From NCBI GenBank assembly GCA_021816165.1, contig JAKAYZ010000157.1, positions 1 through 6,319 on the forward strand: a stretch of DNA of 6,319 nucleotides, written 5' to 3'. The translations under genes were made by a program, and so were the position numbers. Of this stretch, positions 1 through 6,319 are shown piece after piece (within the stretch, counting starts at the first letter, position 1; the number at the start of each line of letters is the position of its first letter). The notes below the pieces were generated by a model. That model did no database searches. It saw only the letters and a list, made by a program, of their open reading frames with translations, and had not been told where the DNA came from. This stretch comes from Planctomycetota bacterium. GTDB taxonomy: Bacteria > Planctomycetota > Phycisphaerae > WQYP01.

Positions 1-239
1 ATCCGAAACATAATCCGGCCGCTGTACGGATTCCCAATCTCACCTATCGGCAGGTGCTGACGGACAACCTGAAGGTGATGGATATGACGGCGATATCCAT
101 GGCAATGGAAAGCAACATCCCCATCATTGTTTTTAACATGAAGAAGCGCGGCAATATCATGCGCGTAGTGCGGGGAGAAGCCATCGGCACGGTGATAGAA
201 AATGCCACGTCATCCGCCGTGGCGGTCGCCCACCAGTGA
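1..239 (+). CDS. pyrH: UMP kinase (uridylate kinase), C-terminal part, cut by the window edge
   Basis: UMP kinase phosphorylates UMP to UDP with ATP in the cytoplasm, in de novo pyrimidine synthesis. Only the last 78 residues are visible; the reading frame is open from base 3 and ends at TGA 237-239. The visible part matches the C-terminal third of the bacterial PyrH amino-acid-kinase fold: the 'LTYxxVLxxNLKVMDxTA' helix region, then 'PIIVFN', a 'GN' pair, and a terminal 'GExIGTVI' strand. Some 12 residues (ENATSSAVAVAHQ-like tail) follow the point where E. coli PyrH nearly ends, a small C-terminal extension. The first ATG in the visible frame (54) is internal and not a start. The next gene, frr, begins 39 bases downstream on the same strand, the usual bacterial arrangement, which supports both calls. 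The identification is firm despite the truncation. Confidence 0.93.
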   Translation, partial: PKHNPAAVRIPNLTYRQVLTDNLKVMDMTAISMAMESNIPIIVFNMKKRGNIMRVVRGEAIGTVIENATSSAVAVAHQ

Positions 240-278
240 GGGCGGGATTATACCAACCACCCGAAGTGAGGAGTCTAT

Positions 279-839
279 ATGCCTGTTGATGAGATATTAT
301 TTTTAGCTGAAGAACATATGGAAAAGGCCATCGAGCACCTGCGCCATGAATTGCGCGGTCTGCGTACCGGCCGGGCGAGCACGTCGCTGGTGGAATTTAT
401 TAAGGTTGATTACTACGGCGCGATGAGCGACCTGCGGTCGCTGGCGTCACTTACCACGCCGGACGCGACGAGCATCCTCATCAAGCCTTTTGATCCCAGC
501 AGCATGAAGGAAATCCTCAAGGCTTTGGATGCGGCGAAACTGGGAATAAGTCCGCAGAATGATGGCAAACAGATACGGCTGGTTCTGCCGCCGCTTTCCG
601 GCGAGCGGCGGCAGCAACTGGTGACAAAGGCGAAGGAAGCGGCGGAACATTGCCGCATATCGCTCCGAAATAACCGGCGCGATGCCAATAAGCAGGTGGA
701 CGCGGAAGAGAAGGATGGGGGCTTTTCAGAAGACCAGGCGAAGTCGGCCAAGGAGCAGGTGCAGGAACTACTTAAAAAATATGAATCTAAGGTGGATGAA
801 ATTCTGGCCGCCAAACAAAAAGAAATTACCGAGGTTTAA
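279..839 (+). CDS. frr: Ribosome recycling factor
   Basis: RRF works with EF-G to split the post-termination ribosome into subunits and release mRNA and tRNA. The 186-residue length is normal (E. coli has 185). Seen in the protein: the N-terminal helix with 'LRTGRAS' at residues 28-34, the 'VDYYG' strand at 43-47 that begins domain II, 'LPPLSGERR' at 103-111 leading back into the helical bundle, and 'RNNRRDAN' at 130-137. R133 corresponds to E. coli Arg132, a known important residue for ribosome binding. The C-terminal 'ELLKKYESKVDEI' helix completes the three-helix bundle. The start is ATG 279, with a Shine-Dalgarno GAGGAG at 268-273 and 5 bases of spacing. It lies 39 bases after pyrH with no terminator between, so the two are probably co-transcribed. 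Antisense reading frames across it are shadows. Confidence 0.97.
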   Translation: MPVDEILFLAEEHMEKAIEHLRHELRGLRTGRASTSLVEFIKVDYYGAMSDLRSLASLTTPDATSILIKPFDPSSMKEILKALDAAKLGISPQNDGKQIRLVLPPLSGERRQQLVTKAKEAAEHCRISLRNNRRDANKQVDAEEKDGGFSEDQAKSAKEQVQELLKKYESKVDEILAAKQKEITEV

Positions 840-890
840 GTACCAGCGCATCCACATCTTAAGTACGAAGCCTGATACCGTCGGACACAT

Positions 891-941
891 CCTTTCACCT
901 GCCATAATGGCATGAGACTGAAAGGCGAAAATGGTTTTTTT
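891..941 (+). terminator. Possible weak intrinsic terminator after frr
   Basis: CCTTTCA at 891-897 can pair with TGAAAGG at 919-925. Inside it, TGCCA at 900-904 pairs with TGGCA at 908-912. A run of seven T follows at 935-941. It lies 52 bases after the frr stop, a sensible place to end the pyrH-frr transcript. Against it: the stem has a 2-by-6 internal loop and the T-run begins 9 bases after the stem instead of directly at its foot, and part of the segment doubles as a candidate promoter. The pairing is seen; the function is inferred. Confidence 0.35.
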
Positions 942-946
942 ATAAA
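918..946 (+). promoter_or_regulatory. Candidate upstream sigma-70-type promoter for clpB
   Basis: CTGAAA at 918-923 (4 of 6 to the -35 consensus TTGACA) is followed after 17 bases by TATAAA at 941-946 (5 of 6 to TATAAT). It would start transcription near 953, about 100 bases before clpB. It overlaps the T-run assigned to the possible frr terminator, so only one of the two readings may be real. Confidence 0.35.
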
Positions 947-955
947 CATTACATT

Positions 956-984
956 TTTACATTTGGTACGGTATTTGTGATAAC
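956..984 (+). promoter_or_regulatory. Candidate proximal promoter for clpB
   Basis: TTTACA at 956-961 (5 of 6 to the -35 consensus) is followed after exactly 17 bases by GATAAC at 979-984 (4 of 6 to the -10 consensus), with a TG at 976-977 giving an extended -10 element. Transcription would begin near 990-992, leaving a leader of about 65 bases that folds into the hairpin at 1011-1043. I saw no CIRCE operator and no sigma-32-type -10 (CCCCAT) in this gap. Placement and spacing are good, but the assignment rests on consensus matching alone. Confidence 0.5.
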
Positions 985-1010
985 TCGGTGATGGAGGTGC
1001 TCCCGCGGCA

Positions 1011-1043
1011 GAGGTCAATGCCCCGGCCGCGGCATTGCACCTC
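1011..1043 (+). promoter_or_regulatory. Stem-loop in the clpB mRNA leader
   Basis: GAGGT 1011-1015 plus CAATGCC 1016-1022 pair with GGCATTG 1031-1037 plus ACCTC 1039-1043. This gives 12 base pairs with a single bulged C (1038) and an 8-base GC-rich loop (1023-1030). The stem ends one base before the Shine-Dalgarno region at 1044-1050, so it may hinder or position ribosome loading on clpB. The 3' arm can instead pair with GAGGTGC at 994-1000, so two exclusive folds exist. The pairing is seen directly; a regulatory role, for example temperature sensing in a heat-shock gene, is inference. Confidence 0.45.
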
Positions 1044-1050
1044 GAAAGGA
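1044..1050 (+). promoter_or_regulatory. Ribosome binding site that fixes the clpB start
   Basis: GAAAGGA lies 5 bases before ATG 1056. It supports that ATG over the in-frame TTG at 1035, which sits inside the leader stem, has no Shine-Dalgarno sequence before it, and would add seven residues not typical of ClpB. Confidence 0.75.
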
Positions 1051-1055
1051 ATCAC

Positions 1056-3653
1056 ATGAGACTCGATAAATTAACCGTCAAGGCACGTGAGGCGCTGGAA
1101 TCCGCCCAGCTTCTCGCGGCATCTTCCAATCACTCAGAAATCAACAGCCTGCATTTGCTCTCCAGCCTGCTGGCTGATAACCAGGGGGTTGTCCCGCCGA
1201 TACTTTCCAAAGTGGGGGTTGAACCGTCGCAGATTAAACGCGTGGTGGAAGCAGAACTCAGCCGCATGCCGACCATCTCAGGTGGATCACAGTTGGGGGC
1301 ATCGCGCGATCTGTCGGCGGCCTTGGCGGCGGCCCAACTAGAGGCGGACCGCCTCAGCGATCAATATGTGTCAACGGAGCATTTGCTTTTGGGCTTGCTG
1401 GCCGCGGCCGGACCGGCAAAGGAAGTTCTTACTACGTTGGGCATCAAACGGGATGCGATACTCTCGGCGATGAAAGACATCCGCGGCAACACCCGCGTAA
1501 CAAGTGAAGACCCGGAGGGTGCCTATCAGGCATTGGAAAAATATGGCCGCGATCTGGTGGAGACCGCGCGTCAAGGCAAACTTGATCCCGTCATTGGCCG
1601 TGACGAGGAGATTCGCCGCTGCATGCAGGTGCTAAGCCGCCGCACTAAAAATAATCCGGTGCTGATTGGCGAACCGGGTGTGGGAAAAACAGCGATTGTT
1701 GAAGGCTTGGCGCAGCGGATACTTTCCGGCGATGTGCCGCAGGGACTTCGCAACAAACGACTGATAGCCTTGGATATGGGGTTGTTATTGGCCGGGGCAA
1801 AATACCGCGGCGAATTTGAAGATCGTCTCAAGGCGGTGGTGCGGGATGTGGAGGCATCGGACGGGAGCGTCATTCTATTTATTGATGAATTGCATAATGT
1901 GGTGGGTGCGGGGCGGACGGAAGGAAGCATGGATGCATCAAATTTGCTTAAGCCTGCCTTGGCACGCGGGCAGTTGAGGTGCATCGGCGCGACCACACTG
2001 GATGAATATCGCAAATATATTGAAAAGGATCCGGCGCTGGAACGGCGTTTTCAACCTGTTATGGTGCTCCCGCCGTCGGTGGAAGATACGATCACGATTT
2101 TGCGCGGTCTTAAATCCCGCTATGAAACACACCACGGCGTGCGCATTCAGGATGCGGCCATCGTGGCTGCCGCTACGCTCAGCCAGCGGTACATCACCGA
2201 TCGCTTTCTGCCCGACAAGGCGATTGATTTGATCGATGAAGCCGCCAGCCGCCTGCGTATTGAAAACGATTCGTTGCCGAGCGAATTGGACGATGTCCGA
2301 CGACGACTGATTCAGCTTGAAGTAGAGCGCGAGGCACTGAAAAAAGAAAAGGATGATGCATCGCAGAAGCAATTGGAGCAGGTGCAAAAAAGCATCGCGG
2401 AGCTCAGTGAGCGCAACAGCGAACTAAGCGCCAAATGGGAAAGAGAATCCGGCATGCTGCGGTCGATTAAATCGACCCGCGAACAAATTGAAGCGCTGCA
2501 GACCAAACTTGATGAGGCCCAGCGTCAGGGGCGATTGGAAGAAGCGGCACGGCTGCGTTACAGCGACCAGCGGCAGCTTGAGGCCAAGCTGGCAGAGGAT
2601 CAAAAGAAACTGGACGAATTGATGAAATCTGGCGAGTCGCTGATTCATGAGGAAGTTACGCCGGAAGAAATTGCAGAAGTGGTGGCCAAGTGGACGGGCA
2701 TCCCGGTGACCAAAATGCTGGAAGGGGACCGGGAACGCCTGCGGAAGATGGAAAGCTATTTGTGGAAGCGCGTTGTCGGCCAAGAAGAGGCTGTGTCCGC
2801 TGTGTCTAATGCGGTACGGCGCAATCGAGCCGGACTGGGTGATGCGAAGCGGCCGATCGGCAGTTTTCTGTTTTTAGGGCCGACGGGTGTGGGCAAAACC
2901 GAGTTGACCAAAGCCTTGGCGGAATTTTTATTTGATACCGAAGACGCCATGGTGCGGATTGATATGTCGGAATTTATGGAACAGCACAGCGTGGCACGAC
3001 TGATTGGCGCGCCGCCCGGATATGTGGGCTACGAGGAAGGTGGCGTGCTGACCGAGGCGGTGCGCCGCCGTCCTTACAGCGTGATACTGTTTGATGAAAT
3101 TGAAAAAGCCCATCGCGATGTTTTTAATATTTTGCTGCAGGTGCTTGATGATGGCCGATTGACAGATGGCCAAGGGCGCACCGTGGATTTTAAGAACACG
3201 CTGATCGTAATTACCAGCAATCTGGGATCGCAGGTTATTCAAGACCTGGCCGGAAAAGAGGGTGCTGATTGGGAAATTGAAGCCAGCGTGCGAGATGTGC
3301 TCAAACAGCATTTCAGGCCGGAGTTTCTTAACCGCATTGATGAGATTGTTATTTTCCACTCGCTGAAAAAGGAACAGATTGCGGCAATTGTGGATATTCA
3401 GCTTGCCCAGCTGGCACAGCGGCTCAGGAGCAATGGATACGGGCTGGTTGTGACCGATCGGGCCAAAGCTGAACTTGCCGACCAGGGATATGACGTCACT
3501 TACGGCGCCAGACCGCTGAAGAGGGTCATTCAGCAATTGATTGAAAATCCGCTGGCAACAGCGATATTGGATGGCGATATTCCAGCCGGCAGCATCGTTA
3601 ATATCGATACGGATGGCCACAAGCGATTTACGTTTTCGTCCTCTTCCAGCTGA
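1056..3653 (+). CDS. clpB: ATP-dependent protein disaggregase ClpB (Hsp100)
   Basis: ClpB is a cytoplasmic hexameric AAA+ machine that, with DnaK/DnaJ/GrpE, threads aggregated proteins through its pore and lets them refold. The 865 residues match the family (E. coli 857). In order: N-domain (about 1-145, two Clp_N repeats); first ATPase module with Walker A GEPGVGKT 205-212, pore-loop Y250 in KYRG, Walker B ending D277-E278 and arginine fingers R330/R331; coiled-coil middle domain about 411-530; second module with Walker A GPTGVGKT 608-615, pore loop GYVGY 655-659, Walker B D680-E681 and arginine finger R760. The full-length middle domain separates it from ClpA and ClpC, and I see no ClpP-binding IGF/IGL loop. 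All catalytic residues are intact. The start is ATG 1056, backed by GAAAGGA. The protein ends in a run of five serines, which is unusual but harmless-looking. It is preceded by its own candidate promoters, so it is probably transcribed separately from frr. Confidence 0.98.
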   Translation: MRLDKLTVKAREALESAQLLAASSNHSEINSLHLLSSLLADNQGVVPPILSKVGVEPSQIKRVVEAELSRMPTISGGSQLGASRDLSAALAAAQLEADRLSDQYVSTEHLLLGLLAAAGPAKEVLTTLGIKRDAILSAMKDIRGNTRVTSEDPEGAYQALEKYGRDLVETARQGKLDPVIGRDEEIRRCMQVLSRRTKNNPVLIGEPGVGKTAIVEGLAQRILSGDVPQGLRNKRLIALDMGLLLAGAKYRGEFEDRLKAVVRDVEASDGSVILFIDELHNVVGAGRTEGSMDASNLLKPALARGQLRCIGATTLDEYRKYIEKDPALERRFQPVMVLPPSVEDTITILRGLKSRYETHHGVRIQDAAIVAAATLSQRYITDRFLPDKAIDLIDEAASRLRIENDSLPSELDDVRRRLIQLEVEREALKKEKDDASQKQLEQVQKSIAELSERNSELSAKWERESGMLRSIKSTREQIEALQTKLDEAQRQGRLEEAARLRYSDQRQLEAKLAEDQKKLDELMKSGESLIHEEVTPEEIAEVVAKWTGIPVTKMLEGDRERLRKMESYLWKRVVGQEEAVSAVSNAVRRNRAGLGDAKRPIGSFLFLGPTGVGKTELTKALAEFLFDTEDAMVRIDMSEFMEQHSVARLIGAPPGYVGYEEGGVLTEAVRRRPYSVILFDEIEKAHRDVFNILLQVLDDGRLTDGQGRTVDFKNTLIVITSNLGSQVIQDLAGKEGADWEIEASVRDVLKQHFRPEFLNRIDEIVIFHSLKKEQIAAIVDIQLAQLAQRLRSNGYGLVVTDRAKAELADQGYDVTYGARPLKRVIQQLIENPLATAILDGDIPAGSIVNIDTDGHKRFTFSSSSS

Positions 3654-3655
3654 CC

Positions 3656-3702
3656 GCGCAGCATCGCGAACCGCGTGTTTATGCGCGGATGAATGCTTGC
3701 GC
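3656..3702 (+). terminator. Two-tier hairpin directly after the clpB stop
   Basis: Three bases after the clpB TGA, GCGCAGCAT at 3656-3664 pairs with ATGCTTGCGC at 3693-3702, giving nine pairs with one bulged T at 3697. Inside it, CCGCG 3671-3675 pairs with CGCGG 3684-3688 around an 8-base loop. The GC-rich stem and location suit a transcript end or 3' stabiliser for clpB. No T-run follows, so it is not a canonical intrinsic terminator. Confidence 0.4.
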
Positions 3703-3754
3703 GTTCGGCCTCCACGCGAAGAATCCTATTCACGGACGCGGCACCGGCCGACCC

Positions 3755-3789
3755 GCCACGCGGCTCTGCAGCGCCCGCCCGGCCGTGGC
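3755..3789. repeat. Short GC-rich inverted repeat between clpB and katG
   Basis: GCCACG at 3755-3760 and CGTGGC at 3784-3789 form a 6-base inverted repeat around a GC-rich 23-base loop. It lies 28 bases past the katG stop on the - strand and 101 bases past the clpB stop. It could help end transcription of either convergent gene, but in sequence this GC-rich such short repeats also arise by chance. I see no gene in 3654-3817. Confidence 0.2.
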
Positions 3790-3817
3790 TCCTGGAAGAC
3801 CCCATTAGCTTAAAAGC

Positions 3818-6055
<2,238 letters not shown>

Positions 6056-6104
6056 TTAATCCCCGGCAAGCCAGATGAGCTGACACGCCAAGCTACGGAA
6101 TTAT

Positions 6105-6131
6105 GGTATATCACGGCATCAAGCCGGGCAA
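6105..6131 (-). promoter_or_regulatory. Possible katG promoter
   Basis: On the - strand TTGCCC (6131 to 6126) is followed after 15 bases by TATACC (6110 to 6105), with TG just before it giving an extended -10. A second -10-like hexamer, CATAAT, overlaps at 6105 to 6100. The spacing is short, so this is tentative. The start would be near 6098, leaving a leader of about 90 bases. I could not identify a clear OxyR, PerR or Fur operator here. Confidence 0.3.
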
Positions 6132-6133
6132 CC

Positions 6134-6154
6134 AAAAAAAATTCAACGGATTGA
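6134..6154 (-). terminator. Weak intrinsic terminator candidate after thiG
   Basis: On the - strand TCAA, loop TCCG and TTGA (6154 to 6143) form a small hairpin, closely followed by a run of eight T (6141 to 6134), 35 bases past the thiG stop. The T-run is good but the stem has only four, AT-rich, pairs. It would separate thiG transcription from katG. Confidence 0.35.
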
Positions 6155-6189
6155 GTTTAGCGATGTGGGTGGCCCGCATTCCAGCACGA

Positions 6190-6319
6190 TCAGCCGTTGA
6201 CGCGCCCCTCCCACGGACTGCTGGCCGTGGCGTAGAGTTTGCGCGGGATGCGGCCAGCACAGAACGCCAACCGGCCGGCTTCGGTAGCCAGACGCATAGC
6301 TCGGGCCATTTGAAGGGGG
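6190..6319 (-). CDS. thiG: Thiazole synthase ThiG, C-terminal end, cut by the window edge
   Basis: ThiG is a TIM-barrel enzyme that forms the thiazole phosphate moiety of thiamin from 1-deoxy-D-xylulose 5-phosphate, dehydroglycine and the thiocarboxylate of ThiS. Only the last 42 residues are visible, ending at the stop codon read from 6192 to 6190. They carry the family's C-terminal signature: '[15 protein letters not shown]', then '[15 protein letters not shown]' and a short tail with 'EGRVNG'. I recognise this 'AxxAGRxAxxAGRIPxxxYAxASSP' pattern as typical of many bacterial ThiG proteins. The first visible ATG is internal to the frame. The gene runs toward katG on the same strand, with a 182-base gap holding a weak terminator and a possible katG promoter, so co-transcription with katG is unlikely but not excluded. 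The rest of the gene and any thi neighbours lie beyond the window. Confidence 0.85.
   Translation of the reverse strand, partial: PLQMARAMRLATEAGRLAFCAGRIPRKLYATASSPWEGRVNG

Noticed and set aside
1035..1055. TTG start giving a seven-residue longer ClpB
   Set aside because: It lies inside a stable stem, lacks a Shine-Dalgarno sequence, and ATG 1056 has a good one at 5 bases.
2928..3620. Long - strand open frame of 230 codons
   Set aside because: It is antisense to the second ATPase module of clpB and encodes nothing recognisable.
6099..6113. AT-rich motif upstream of katG considered as a PerR or Fur box
   Set aside because: Its two halves are not a convincing inverted repeat and do not match the consensus boxes well; it is better explained as a -10 region.

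Overview
This window holds ordinary bacterial chromosome: translation and nucleotide housekeeping genes, two stress-protection genes and the end of a thiamin-biosynthesis gene. The layout is pyrH (3' end), frr and clpB on the + strand, then katG and thiG (3' end) on the - strand, so clpB and katG converge. The neighbouring pair pyrH-frr is the classic bacterial order (rpsB-tsf-pyrH-frr). The style of the RRF and KatG proteins recalls Planctomycetota (possibly Phycisphaerae-like), but this is an impression from remembered family sequences. No 16S rRNA or other taxonomic marker is present to settle it.

Region by region: 1-239 encodes the last 78 residues of UMP kinase. After 39 bases, 279-839 encodes a full-length ribosome recycling factor, probably in the same transcript. 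The 216-base gap 840-1055 holds a weak terminator-like hairpin with a T-run, two plausible sigma-70-type promoters in tandem, and a strong stem-loop that ends one base before the clpB Shine-Dalgarno sequence. clpB (1056-3653) encodes a complete 865-residue disaggregase with both AAA+ modules and the full coiled-coil middle domain. The GC-rich gap 3654-3817 between the convergent genes contains a two-tier hairpin just after the clpB stop. katG (3818-6007, -) encodes a complete 729-residue catalase-peroxidase with every catalytic residue I looked for. The 182-base gap 6008-6189 carries the katG ribosome binding site, a possible katG promoter and a weak terminator for the gene upstream. At the right edge, 6190-6319 (-) encodes the last 42 residues of thiazole synthase ThiG.

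Functionally, PyrH makes UDP for nucleotide and RNA synthesis, RRF recycles ribosomes after termination, ClpB rescues aggregated proteins with DnaK, KatG removes hydrogen peroxide, and ThiG builds the thiazole half of thiamin. I do not see a novel multi-gene system here. The most interesting non-coding signal is the clpB leader, which can adopt two mutually exclusive folds and carries a short upstream reading frame whose stop overlaps the clpB start.
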